DNA from: a virus
Reading direction: 5' to 3' (one strand)
Virus record (IMG/VR): IMGVR_UViG_3300043409_001530
Location: 1 to 29,393 of that record
Length of the DNA: 29,393 nt
This document shows positions 11,936 to 19,415 of this stretch, piece after piece (positions within the stretch are counted from its first letter, which is position 1; every line of letters begins with the position of its first letter). The notes under the pieces are model-generated. The model was not told the DNA's origin. It worked only from the letters and a program-made list of their open reading frames with translations, and did not search any database. Made by a program: the position numbers and the translations under genes.

Positions 11936-12024
11936 ACTAACCGTGCCAGGCTGCCAATGATAAGCAGCAGGGACAGCACGATAACGGCAGTGGCGATTGT
12001 GTTCAGTTGACGTAAAAGGTTCAT
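11932..12024 (-). CDS. 30-residue membrane peptide
   Basis: The ATG has AAGGGGGTCTGACT before it, a good ribosome binding site. The product MNLLRQLNTI has a hydrophobic stretch of about 16 residues (ATAVIVLSLLLIIGSL) and a short ARLV end. It follows the stop of the gene upstream by two bases and overlaps the next gene by four. Two adjacent one-pass membrane peptides may act together. No family recognised. Confidence 0.5.
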   Translation of the reverse strand: MNLLRQLNTIATAVIVLSLLLIIGSLARLV

Positions 12025-12026
12025 AG

Positions 12027-12197
12027 TCAGACCCCCTTGTAATAACGGATTAATGACTTGATGCCTTCCAGCGTATCGGCTTGAACTGGCTGGAAGCAGT
12101 GACCGCCATTGACACGGTCACGCGTGTACACGCTAGCGGTAAAATAGCCGCGATAATCACGCTCTATCAGTGTTCCTTTGTATGTTCTAGCTTTCAT
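12027..12197 (-). CDS. Hypothetical protein, 56 residues
   Basis: A 56-residue protein, MKARTYKGTLIERDYRGYF and so on, with a strand-rich front and a short helix (DTLEGIKSLIRYY) at the end. The start has GGATGAAACC before it. It reads as a small strand-strand-helix domain like those that fetch a modified residue or DNA, but no match is known to me. It is one of six small genes on the minus strand in the late region. Confidence 0.55.
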   Translation of the reverse strand: MKARTYKGTLIERDYRGYFTASVYTRDRVNGGHCFQPVQADTLEGIKSLIRYYKGV

Positions 12198-12201
12198 GGT
12201 T

Positions 12202-12465
12202 TCATCCTGACCGCTGATTTATGCCTTTTCCAAAAGGCCATGTAGGATTGGACCTGCAAGAGTGGAAGCGCCTGTCTAAAGTGCCGTCTTTCTTTGTCTC
12301 GAAGTATGTATTGCGTAACCAATCGCAATCATCCGTAAAGTGGGGATATTTGACATAGTTTCCGCTGACCCATTGCGGAACATGTGAGATAGTAAAACGG
12401 TGGACAAAAGCGCTTAAAACGTGCTTTTTGTCGGTTTCGCTTAGGTTAATGCCTAATGTTTGCAT
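12202..12465 (-). CDS. Hypothetical protein, 87 residues
   Basis: The start MQTLGINL at 12465 has GGAGAATGAT in front; a start eight codons upstream has none. The protein has a helical front (SETDKKHVLSAFVHRF) and an aromatic, cysteine-containing back (HFTDDCDWLRNTYF, DRRFHSCRSNPTWPFG). No membrane segment, no known motif. The stop lies four bases before the next start. Confidence 0.6.
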   Translation of the reverse strand: MQTLGINLSETDKKHVLSAFVHRFTISHVPQWVSGNYVKYPHFTDDCDWLRNTYFETKKDGTLDRRFHSCRSNPTWPFGKGINQRSG

Positions 12466-12513
12466 ATCATTCTCCACGTGGGTTATCATTTGTGGTCGTT
12501 AAAAGCATATATT

Positions 12514-12535
12514 GCCGGACTGAAGTCAATCCGGC
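12514..12535. repeat. Intercistronic hairpin
   Basis: GCCGGA (12514-12519) pairs with TCCGGC (12530-12535), with inner TGA/TCA also complementary. It stands between two minus-strand genes and lacks a T run, so it is probably an RNA processing, attenuation or protein-binding structure. Confidence 0.5.
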
Positions 12536-12543
12536 GCGTATGC

Positions 12544-12864
12544 TCAGAATGATTGGTAAACGATAGTACCGGCATCAGTAACACCACAGACTGAAGTGTT
12601 ATCGTTAAGGTATTCTTCAACGACTTCGGCCATAGTAAGGTCGTCGTCGTCAATGCTGTAATTGCTGGCGATATCTTCGGGCGTGTCTTCGCTGAACTCG
12701 CAGCAGAGCGCTATAACGTCCAGATCATATTCAGTGCCGGTATCGTCTGACAAGTCTTCGAGCCAGTCATACAGGACGCGCAGACCGTCATTAGAGAATT
12801 GATTTTCCCGGCCATGTGCAACAAAGGCACGCTCAAAATCGTAAAAGGTAATTGATTGTTTCAT
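12544..12864 (-). CDS. Acidic conserved phage protein, 106 residues
   Basis: The start MKQSITFYDFERAF at 12864 follows CCACGGAGTAATAT. The sequence is strongly acidic (LEDLSDDTGTEYDLDV, CCEFSEDTPEDIA, IDDDDLTMAEVVEEYL). The pattern F-x-x-x-F-x-x-x-(N/R)-x-F-S-x-x-G-L-x-x-L-x-D-x-L-E-x-L-x-x-x-T-G-x-E is one I recall from a widespread small phage/plasmid protein of unknown function. Strong acidity would fit DNA mimicry and defence evasion, but that is a hypothesis only. Confidence 0.65.
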   Translation of the reverse strand: MKQSITFYDFERAFVAHGRENQFSNDGLRVLYDWLEDLSDDTGTEYDLDVIALCCEFSEDTPEDIASNYSIDDDDLTMAEVVEEYLNDNTSVCGVTDAGTIVYQSF

Positions 12865-12868
12865 GATA

Positions 12869-13048
12869 TTACTCCGTGGTTGGTTGGCATATCTGGCATT
12901 GCTTCGCCATAATGAGCGGGCATGTTCTTGCAGTAGTACTCCATGACCTGGGATAAAACCCACAGGTCCCTAACTGACCTTCCGGTCTGACCGCATAACG
13001 GCCATTACGTAATTCAGTCGCTTCTAACTTGCTTTCAATGGTATCCAT
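12869..13048 (-). CDS. Hypothetical protein, 59 residues
   Basis: The start MDTIESKLEATEL at 13048 follows ACGGGAGACAAGTC. The product continues GRYAVRPEGQLGTCGFYPRSW and then has several cysteines (ARTCPLIMAKQCQICQ). It is the first gene of the minus-strand block and divergent from the terS-like gene. Related short phage proteins with G-R-(Y/N)-x-V...G-T-x-G-(F/Y)-x-P exist, without known function. Confidence 0.6.
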   Translation of the reverse strand: MDTIESKLEATELRNGRYAVRPEGQLGTCGFYPRSWSTTARTCPLIMAKQCQICQPTTE

Positions 13049-13115
13049 GACTTGTCTCCCGTTGGTTAATGAATTGTCCATATGCATAGAATAGCCGATG
13101 TAACACATATACCGC

Positions 13116-13124
13116 TGTGCATAA
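13116..13124 (-). promoter_or_regulatory. DnaA box 1
   Basis: TTATGCACA on the minus strand, a match to the consensus TTATNCACA. It lies in the gap between the minus-strand block and the terS-like gene. Confidence 0.5.
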
Positions 13125-13169
13125 CTCAACGCCTTATCGCATTGTGGGAAATAATCAGGTAGATATACA

Positions 13170-13637
13170 ATGAGTCAAACAGCACACAAGATTGACTATG
13201 ACCAATCAGAACAGGATATGGTCAATAGACACGGTAATGTCGCTGTACACTCATTAAATAAGGAAGAACTGATTGAATCAGAATTAGCAGACCGATATAC
13301 ACCAGGTCACCAGCTGTTCAAGCCAGGTCAGTCAGGAAACCCTGCAGGGCGCAAAGTAGGCTCACGTAATGCACTAAGTGAAGCATTTATAAAGGATATA
13401 CACGATAAATGGCTACAGCACGGCTCAGAGGCTCTGGACGTTATGTTAGCGCACGAGCCGGTGAAGTTCTGCCAGTTGGTGGCGCAGATCATCCCCAAAG
13501 ACTTCCAGGTCAACGTCACTGAGGACCGTATGCAGTGGGTAATCAACGCCCAGCCCGGTCTGTCAACGGATGAATGGCTGGCTGCACATGGATTAGGGCG
13601 CTCAGACACGCAGGTAATTGAAGATACAAGTGATTGA
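13170..13637 (+). CDS. Terminase small subunit candidate (DUF5681-like)
   Basis: A 155-residue protein with the signature FKPGQSGNPAGRKVGSRNAL at about residues 50-70 and a helical C-terminal region (SEAFIKDIHDKWLQHG, then PVKFCQLVAQIIPKDF). This signature is DUF5681, present in many phage proteins encoded just before the large terminase. The ribosome binding site is AGGTAG. Small terminases recognise the packaging start. Here terL is not immediately next: 394 bases and a minus-strand gene come between. The call rests on signature and position. Confidence 0.65.
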   Translation: MSQTAHKIDYDQSEQDMVNRHGNVAVHSLNKEELIESELADRYTPGHQLFKPGQSGNPAGRKVGSRNALSEAFIKDIHDKWLQHGSEALDVMLAHEPVKFCQLVAQIIPKDFQVNVTEDRMQWVINAQPGLSTDEWLAAHGLGRSDTQVIEDTSD

Positions 13638-13657
13638 TATTGCTTACGTTAGTTGGG

Positions 13658-13666
13658 TTATCCACA
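13658..13666 (+). promoter_or_regulatory. DnaA box 2
   Basis: A perfect TTATCCACA, 20 bases after the terS-like gene's stop. Confidence 0.6.
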
Positions 13667-13748
13667 GCTACCATTGCGTATAACATACATTATGTTAACT
13701 TGATCAATCATTGAGCAGCATAGGGCGCAGCTATCAATACCAGGCTGA

Positions 13749-13788
13749 CCATAGCACGCGCCTATGGGGTAGGGGGGGGTAGGCTGGG
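13749..13788 (+). repeat. Hairpin plus G-quadruplex-prone run
   Basis: CCATAG (13749-13754), loop of seven, CTATGG (13762-13767), running into GGGG TA GGGGGGGG TAGG CT GGG (13766-13788). The G-run could fold into a four-stranded structure on the plus strand. Confidence 0.6.
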
Positions 13789-13918
13789 TTTCTTGGCGAT
13801 GATTATTGTTATATACCCCCACGCGCAACTCAGCCCAATTTGGATTCGTGTTACGTGGCGTAGGGTTTATGAGTGTGTTGCCCTAAAAAAATTGGGAAAA
13901 AAATGGAAATGGGATGCC

Positions 13919-13927
13919 TGTGGATAA
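13919..13927 (-). promoter_or_regulatory. DnaA box 3
   Basis: TTATCCACA on the minus strand, inverted relative to box 2 and 252 bases after it. Confidence 0.6.
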
Positions 13928-14031
13928 GTTTGGTATAAACCCCGTGTTTTCGGGTACACATTAGGAAAGTGTAATATACGATTGCTTGGAAATCAGGCAG
14001 TTACAAAAACGGGCAATTGGTCAATTTTTGA

Positions 14032-14244
14032 TCAAATGGGTTGCCTCTTGAGTGCTTCGGACAGATATTTGCTGATCTCGTTGTTGATGCTGAGGCGTTC
14101 TTCTGGTGTCAGGTAGACGGGTGTGTTGTCGATGCTGTCGATGAGCCTGGAGACGATGAATTGTGACAGGTTCTTGCCGCAGTGGGCTTTGATGGTGGTA
14201 TATTCCTCTGGTGTACAGCGGAAGGTGAGGTGTTTGGATTTCAT
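14032..14244 (-). CDS. Ribbon-helix-helix DNA-binding protein
   Basis: A 70-residue protein: basic strand KSKHLTFRCT, then helix PEEYTTIKAHC, turn GKNLSQFI and helix VSRLIDSI, the layout of Arc/MetJ/CopG-type ribbon-helix-helix proteins. The second half (LTPEERLSINNEISKYLSEAL) is an added helix. The start at 14244 follows ACAGGAGGAACAACC, a very strong ribosome binding site. It is divergent from terL, and a tandem 10-base repeat lies between them, so it probably represses itself and perhaps affects terL expression. MobC-like relaxosome proteins share this fold, but nothing else here suggests mobilisation. Confidence 0.7.
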   Translation of the reverse strand: MKSKHLTFRCTPEEYTTIKAHCGKNLSQFIVSRLIDSIDNTPVYLTPEERLSINNEISKYLSEALKRQPI

Positions 14245-14255
14245 GGTTGTTCCTC

Positions 14256-14275
14256 CTGTGACACACTGTAACACA
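14256..14275. promoter_or_regulatory. Tandem 10-bp repeat, candidate RHH operator
   Basis: CTGTGACACA (14256-14265) followed directly by CTGTAACACA (14266-14275), one mismatch. It touches the ribosome binding site of the RHH gene and lies 18 bases before the terL start. Confidence 0.55.
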
Positions 14276-14293
14276 AGCAAGGGTCTGTAGACA

Positions 14294-15730
14294 ATGCCCA
14301 ACACGATCTGGACGCCGCAGCCGGGCCCGCAAACCCTCCTCGTGAACTGTCCGGTGAAGGAAATCTTCTACGGCGGCGCCAGGGGTGGTGGCAAAACGGA
14401 CGGCATGATTGGCAAGAACGCCATCAAGGCCGCCGTTTATGGCGAACACCAGAAGGGCATCTTCTTTCGTAAGGAGTTGCCACAGCTTGAGAGCGCTATA
14501 GAACGCTGCAAGCAGATATATTTGCCTCTGGGATGGAGTTGGGGCGAGCAGAAGAAGACCTTTGTCGCCCCCAACGGTGCTACCCTGAAGTTTCGCCCGT
14601 TCGAGAAGGATTCTGACGGTGAAAAGTACCAGGGCCAGGACTTCACCGACATCTACATGGAAGAATTGACGAACTATTCTTCGTCTAAACCCGTAGACAG
14701 GCTCTGGGCGACGTTGCGTTCTGCCCACGGTGTCCCTTGCCAGATGCACGGTACGGGCAATCCCGGCGGTCCCGGCCATCACTGGGTGAAGGCACGGTAT
14801 ATCGACCCGAATCCTGCGGGTTTTGAGGTCATTAATGCCAGGTTGAGGAACGGCAGCACGGTCGAGCGGATTTTCATCCCCGCCAAACTGGATGACAACC
14901 TCAAACTGATGCAGAACGACCCCGGTTATGAGAACAACCTGTACATGTCCGGTTCCGAGGCTTTGGTAAAGGCATGGCGTTGGGGCGACTGGAACATCGT
15001 CGAAGGTGCATTCTTCGATTGCTGGTCGCCGAAGATGGTTTTGCGACCGTTTATCTTCCCCGCCGACTGGACACGGGTGGTCGGATTCGACTGGGGCAGT
15101 TCAAAACCCTTCTGCGCACAGTGGTGGGCGGTGGTCCCCGACGATTATAAGACGCAGGAAGGCATTGTCCTGCCACGTGGCTACCTCTTGTGCTACCGCG
15201 AGTGGTATGGGGCAAAAGGCCCCGATATCGGCCTTAAAATGACCGCTGAAGCGGTTGGTACAGGGATTAGAGAGCGGACAAAAGAACATATCAACGACTG
15301 GGTGGCCGATCCTGCCATTTTCAAGGAGGACGGCGGTCCGAGTCAGGCTGAAAGAATGGGTTTACGCTTCAGACCTGCGGATAATTCAAGGGTAGCCAAA
15401 TCCGGCCACATGGGCGGCTGGGACCAGATGCGCTCACGCATGGTTGGTACACGCACTTACGGTAAAGATGGGGTTCTGAGCGAGGAAGGCTGGCCGATGA
15501 TGGGATTTTTCAACACCTGCAAGGACTCCATCCGCACGATTCCTGCCTTACAGCACGATTCGCACAATGTCGAGGATGTCGACAGCGATTCCGAGGACCA
15601 CGCGGGTGACACTGCACGGTATGTGTGCATGTCAAGACCGTGGCGGACACGCCCTGAGGCTGAAAAGGTGGTGGAGATGGACTTCTGGGGCAGGCGCAAA
15701 CAGGTGGTCAACGGCTGGAAAACACAATAA
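14294..15730 (+). CDS. terL: Terminase large subunit
   Basis: A 478-residue packaging motor. ATPase: Walker A GGARGGGKT at 27-35, Walker B DIYMEE at 119-124 (catalytic Glu123 or Glu124), coupling motif TGNPGG at 154-159. Nuclease (RNase H-like): FDWGSS with Asp266, ADP with Asp339, and DSEDHAGD with Asp435/Asp439, three acidic clusters that bind metal. The length is normal for the Terminase_6-type group. It cuts concatemeric DNA and pumps it through the portal encoded next. The ribosome binding site is weak (AAGGG, far from the ATG), and the candidate RHH operator lies just upstream. The final A is shared with the portal start (TAATG). Confidence 0.96.
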   Translation: MPNTIWTPQPGPQTLLVNCPVKEIFYGGARGGGKTDGMIGKNAIKAAVYGEHQKGIFFRKELPQLESAIERCKQIYLPLGWSWGEQKKTFVAPNGATLKFRPFEKDSDGEKYQGQDFTDIYMEELTNYSSSKPVDRLWATLRSAHGVPCQMHGTGNPGGPGHHWVKARYIDPNPAGFEVINARLRNGSTVERIFIPAKLDDNLKLMQNDPGYENNLYMSGSEALVKAWRWGDWNIVEGAFFDCWSPKMVLRPFIFPADWTRVVGFDWGSSKPFCAQWWAVVPDDYKTQEGIVLPRGYLLCYREWYGAKGPDIGLKMTAEAVGTGIRERTKEHINDWVADPAIFKEDGGPSQAERMGLRFRPADNSRVAKSGHMGGWDQMRSRMVGTRTYGKDGVLSEEGWPMMGFFNTCKDSIRTIPALQHDSHNVEDVDSDSEDHAGDTARYVCMSRPWRTRPEAEKVVEMDFWGRRKQVVNGWKTQ

Positions 15731-17640
15731 TGGATGTAAAGGATTTCAAAGACCAGTTCGAGGCGTGGAAGAACGCCACCATCGAAGCCCGTGCAGCCTC
15801 CGAGCGCGACCAGGACTACGACGACCACCACCAGTGGACCGATGCCGAGGTGCAGAAGCTCACCGCAAGGAATCAGGCTCCTGTCGTCATCAACCGGGTA
15901 AAAACCAAGGTCAACCTGCTGACCGGCATCCAGACCATGCGCCGCACCATGCCGAGGGCTTTACCGAGGACGCCAAAGCACGAAGAGGCTGCGGACGCGG
16001 CGACCGAAGCTTTGCGTTTCGTCATCCAGAACACCGTGTTCGAGATGAAAAGCTCCGCCGTGTTCAGGGACAAGTGTGTTCCCGGTTATGGTGGGGTCAT
16101 CATCGAAAAGGAGGAACGCGGCGGCGAAACCTGGGTGGCGATCACGAAAATCCCGTGGGACCGGTACTATTTTGACCCGTTTTCACGCGAACTGGACTTT
16201 TCCGACAAGAATTATGACGGAATCGTCCTGTGGATGGACAAAAAGGACGTCATAGAGACTTTTCCCGACAAGGAAAAGGATATCGACCTGCTGATGACAT
16301 CCGAAAGCGGCAACGATACCGACGATGACAAGCCGATCTGGATAGACCGGAAAAGGGACAGGATCAAGGTCTGCCAGCACTTCTATAAAGATGGTGGCTG
16401 GAAGATGTGCTATTTCACCGAGAACCTGCATCTTACAGACCCTGCCGACAGTCCTTTCCTCGATGAGTTTGGCGAACCGCAGAATCCCATCGAGATGGAG
16501 ACCGCCTATATTGACCGTGAACTTAACAGATATGGAGAAGCGCGCTCCTACATCTGGTTGCAGGACGAGATCAACCACAGACGCTCAAGGCTCCTCTACG
16601 CAGGCAGCGTCAGCAGGACGATGGGCGAGGACGGTGCTGTAGACGATGTAACCGTCATGAAGCAGGAGATGGCCAAGGCCGACGGCCACATCAAGGTCAA
16701 TCCCGGCTTCAGCGAGAAGTTCCAGGTCCTGCCCAACGATGCCATCTCCGAAACGCAACTCCTTTTATACCGCGAGTCGAAGCAGGAAATCGACGAACTG
16801 GGCGCGAATGCGGCCCTTGCCGGAAAGGGCAACGCCAGAAGCGGCAGGCAGGACCAGATACAGCAGCAGGCAGGCATTGCGGAACTTGCAAGCCTGTATG
16901 ACGGTCACCGCGATTGGGAAAATCGGGTCTACCGGCAGGTCTGGAACCGCATCAAGCAATATTGGACCGCCGAGAAGTGGATTCGTGTGACGGACGACAA
17001 GACCGATCTCGAATGGGTCGGGCTGAACCAACCCATCACCGCCGGCCAGATGCTTCAGGAAGCGGCGCAGGCGGGCGATCCGAACGCACAGGCAGGCTTA
17101 CAACAGATGATTGCGATGCAGGATCCACGGTTGAACGAAGTGGTACGGGTCGAGAACAACGTGGCCGAGATGGATGTGGACATCATCATTGCCGATGCGC
17201 CCAACCACACGACGCTGAGACAGGAAACCTTCGAAACCATGATGGCGCTGGCCGAGAGATACGGTCCTGAGAACGTGCCGTTCACGGTGGCCCTTGAACT
17301 TTCCGACCTGCCGAACAAGAAGGAGGCCAAGGCTCTTCTCAATCCGCCGGTCGATCCCGAAGCGCAGGCGAAGCAACAGCAGTTGCAAGAGCTTATGATC
17401 TCGCTGGACATCCAGGACAAGCAGGTCAAGATCAAGGCCACCGAGGCCAAGGCGACAAGGGATATGGTTGAAACCGAGGCGCAGATGATCGAGAACGAGA
17501 TCGTCAAGTCTGGCTTTGGTAATCTGGTGGCCGACCGCGACGCGGATACCACTGCCAAGCACTTGGACAACATCCAGAAGCAGGTCGAAACCCTGAAACT
17601 GGCGCAGGAACCTAACGTCAGTGCGAGCGTAAGCGTATGA
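15730..17640 (+). CDS. P22-like portal protein
   Basis: A 636-residue protein resembling P22 gp1. The N-terminal helix WKNATIEARAASERDQDYDDHHQW leads to QAPVVINRVKTKVNLLTGIQ and the wing sequence IPWDRYYFDPFSRELDFSD. Then come the clip/stem region and a long C-terminal helical tail (QLQELMISLDIQDKQVKI...EAQMIENEI) that would form the barrel. Length is close to other P22-type portals. It forms the twelve-fold ring through which terL pumps DNA and onto which the gp4-like adaptor binds. It overlaps terL by one base and the next gene by four. Confidence 0.9.
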   Translation: MDVKDFKDQFEAWKNATIEARAASERDQDYDDHHQWTDAEVQKLTARNQAPVVINRVKTKVNLLTGIQTMRRTMPRALPRTPKHEEAADAATEALRFVIQNTVFEMKSSAVFRDKCVPGYGGVIIEKEERGGETWVAITKIPWDRYYFDPFSRELDFSDKNYDGIVLWMDKKDVIETFPDKEKDIDLLMTSESGNDTDDDKPIWIDRKRDRIKVCQHFYKDGGWKMCYFTENLHLTDPADSPFLDEFGEPQNPIEMETAYIDRELNRYGEARSYIWLQDEINHRRSRLLYAGSVSRTMGEDGAVDDVTVMKQEMAKADGHIKVNPGFSEKFQVLPNDAISETQLLLYRESKQEIDELGANAALAGKGNARSGRQDQIQQQAGIAELASLYDGHRDWENRVYRQVWNRIKQYWTAEKWIRVTDDKTDLEWVGLNQPITAGQMLQEAAQAGDPNAQAGLQQMIAMQDPRLNEVVRVENNVAEMDVDIIIADAPNHTTLRQETFETMMALAERYGPENVPFTVALELSDLPNKKEAKALLNPPVDPEAQAKQQQLQELMISLDIQDKQVKIKATEAKATRDMVETEAQMIENEIVKSGFGNLVADRDADTTAKHLDNIQKQVETLKLAQEPNVSASVSV

Positions 17641-17975
17641 GGAACCTCGTCAGGGCCTTGGGCCGCAATCTGGGTTCCGGCATCACCGAAACGGTGGAAC
17701 TGGAGGGCGAAGGCCAGTTCATCGTGCTGGACATGGATGCCAATCCCTTTACCGTGAGTAATGTCGTGCTGGATTCCGATGGCATCCCCTATGAAGTTGT
17801 AATGGGGATTCTGGACGCGGACGGCAACTCCTTCATCACGCCTGCCCATAGCGTTCTGGATATGGACGGCAATGCTTTCAACGTCACCTTGCAGGTGCTC
17901 GATGCGGACGGCAACACGCTGACCGTGGTGTCACCGGTGCTGGATTCGTCCGGCGCATCCTTCACAGTCAATTAG
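17637..17975 (+). CDS. Repeat protein with DxDGN-type units
   Basis: A 112-residue protein made mostly of about six units of 15-16 residues with the form V-L-D-x-D-G-x-x-F-x-V (for example VLDSDGIPYEV, ILDADGNSFIT, VLDMDGNAFNV, VLDADGNTLTV, VLDSSGASFTV). The regular spacing implies a stacked beta structure; the DxDG(N) loops could bind calcium. The start is an ATGA overlap with the portal. A small virion part (fibre root or decoration) is likely from position; no family is recognised. Confidence 0.6.
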   Translation: MRNLVRALGRNLGSGITETVELEGEGQFIVLDMDANPFTVSNVVLDSDGIPYEVVMGILDADGNSFITPAHSVLDMDGNAFNVTLQVLDADGNTLTVVSPVLDSSGASFTVN

Positions 17976-17983
17976 GAACCACT

Positions 17984-19099
17984 ATGGCCACAAGAGAAGT
18001 CATTGTATTAAACAAAGCCACGCCGCAACTGCAAGCCGCACAGGTTGGGGACGTTTATTTGTTCCCAAGAGCGCAGATCAACGACGGCACGATCTTTATC
18101 AAGGAAGGCGCAGCTGCTGCCGCTGACACCGCCGCTTACGGGCAGTTGTGGGTCAAGACCGTAACGCCGAACCAGTTGTGGTTTACCGACGATGCCGGTA
18201 CGGACTTTCAGGTCGCCACTCTGACCGGTCAGGAGACCTTCACCAACAAGACCCTGACCAGCCCGGTTATCGACACCATTGTCGCCGATCTTTCGGTTAC
18301 AGGAACGATTGAATCGGCCGATGCCACGACCCCTATTCTCTCTACAGCAGCGGGCAAGACCAATACCGGCTACCTGTCGCTGACGGGCAAGACCAGCGGT
18401 TCGCTAAAGGTTTTACCGGCGGATGCAATGGCACAGATCGTGACGATTGCACCGGCGGCACAGACTAGCGGCGCATGCACCCTGACCATCCCCGATCAGG
18501 CCGGTGTGAGCAGCAATTTCGTTTTCGATACGCTGGCTGCAACACTGACCAACAAGACGCTGACCGCACCCGCCATCAACGGCGGCGACTACAACGGCGT
18601 GGCCCTGACCACCGAAAAGGGAACCGGCTGGGCGGGTGCAACCGCATATTCGAGTGAGATCACCAAGGTGGGCAAGATCGTCAAGACCCACATCTTCGTC
18701 GATATCCAGGCGCTGGTTGTTTCGACCACGTTGCTGGATATCATCGGCGATAACGATGCCGCCAACTCACACGCCGGTCGCATCTTGCCTGCCGAATGTG
18801 GCGTGGCCATCCGCGGACAGATCACCTGTCTGGAAGCACCGACCGTGGGTGTTGCTGACATCGACTTCTACGCATCCAGCGCCGCTACCGGTGCGGAGGA
18901 TGCGGATGTTTCTGCATTGGCTGCACCAGTGGTATTGCTGGCAAATGCCGAGGCATGGACGGCTGGCATGACCAAGCCCATGACGGCTGTACCCAATGCC
19001 ACCTCGCAGTACATCTATCTCGCTGCGGGTGCTGCGGGTACGCCCGGCACTTATGGTGCTGGCCAGTTCCTTATCGAACTCGAAGCCTACGAAGCATAA
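17984..19099 (+). CDS. Fibre-type virion protein
   Basis: A 371-residue Ala/Thr-rich protein. An N-terminal part with AAYGQLWVKTVTPNQLWFTDDAGTDFQV (a motif known from phage fibre proteins) is followed by shaft-like repeats (FTNKTLTSPVID, then LTNKTLTAPAIN) and a C-terminal globular region of about 150 residues ending in QFLIELEAYEA. The FTDDAGTDF module recurs in the gene at 20056. It is probably a trimeric fibre or spike. The start follows AGGAACCACT. Confidence 0.65.
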   Translation: MATREVIVLNKATPQLQAAQVGDVYLFPRAQINDGTIFIKEGAAAAADTAAYGQLWVKTVTPNQLWFTDDAGTDFQVATLTGQETFTNKTLTSPVIDTIVADLSVTGTIESADATTPILSTAAGKTNTGYLSLTGKTSGSLKVLPADAMAQIVTIAPAAQTSGACTLTIPDQAGVSSNFVFDTLAATLTNKTLTAPAINGGDYNGVALTTEKGTGWAGATAYSSEITKVGKIVKTHIFVDIQALVVSTTLLDIIGDNDAANSHAGRILPAECGVAIRGQITCLEAPTVGVADIDFYASSAATGAEDADVSALAAPVVLLANAEAWTAGMTKPMTAVPNATSQYIYLAAGAAGTPGTYGAGQFLIELEAYEA

Positions 19100-19109
19100 G
19101 GAGCCTACG

Positions 19110-19415
19110 ATGTCATTCTTACCAACCAAAGAACAGACCCTCACCGAAGATGGTTCGACCGATTGGGTCAAGATCAAGGGCGAATGCTGGGTATCCCTTT
19201 CGGGGACATTCGGTGGTGGAACCGCCACGATAGAACGGAAGAACCAGTCCGGTACTGCTGTGGCAATAGCGGGTGAAAGCCATACGGTTGCCGCCGACCG
19301 CCTGATCGACTTTCCCGACCGCTCAACCAATGAGGTGCGGGTGACGATTGCATCAAGCACCTCCCCTGCCCTCGTATGCTCGGTGCAGTGGTCGAGTCCG
19401 TTTGCTGATCTCTGA
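19110..19415 (+). CDS. Small beta-sandwich virion protein
   Basis: A 101-residue protein with AAGGAGCCTACG before the start. The pattern DWVKIKGECWVSLSGTFGGG followed by TATIERKNQSGTAV, IDFPDRSTNEVRVTIASS is that of short Ig-like phage proteins found beside fibre genes. It lies between two fibre-type genes, so it probably decorates or links fibres. The last base overlaps the next start. Confidence 0.6.
   Translation: MSFLPTKEQTLTEDGSTDWVKIKGECWVSLSGTFGGGTATIERKNQSGTAVAIAGESHTVAADRLIDFPDRSTNEVRVTIASSTSPALVCSVQWSSPFADL

Larger units (their letters stand above)
13638..14031. other. 394-base gap; candidate replication origin/packaging region
   Basis: No gene is visible. The segment holds two perfect inverted DnaA boxes (13658-13666 and 13919-13927), a hairpin with an adjacent G-run (13749-13788), A-tracts around 13884-13904, and TTGATCAA palindromes at 13700-13707 and 14028-14035 near its two ends. 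These are typical pieces of an origin; the place beside terS also suits a packaging site. Confidence 0.5.

Noticed and set aside
14021-14782. 253-codon minus-strand frame over the start of terL and the RHH gene
   Set aside because: It lies antisense to the ATPase codons of terL and in a different frame from the well-supported RHH gene, with no ribosome binding site.
17055-17849. 264-codon minus-strand frame over the portal gene
   Set aside because: Antisense shadow of the portal C-terminus; the low-complexity product follows from the portal codons.
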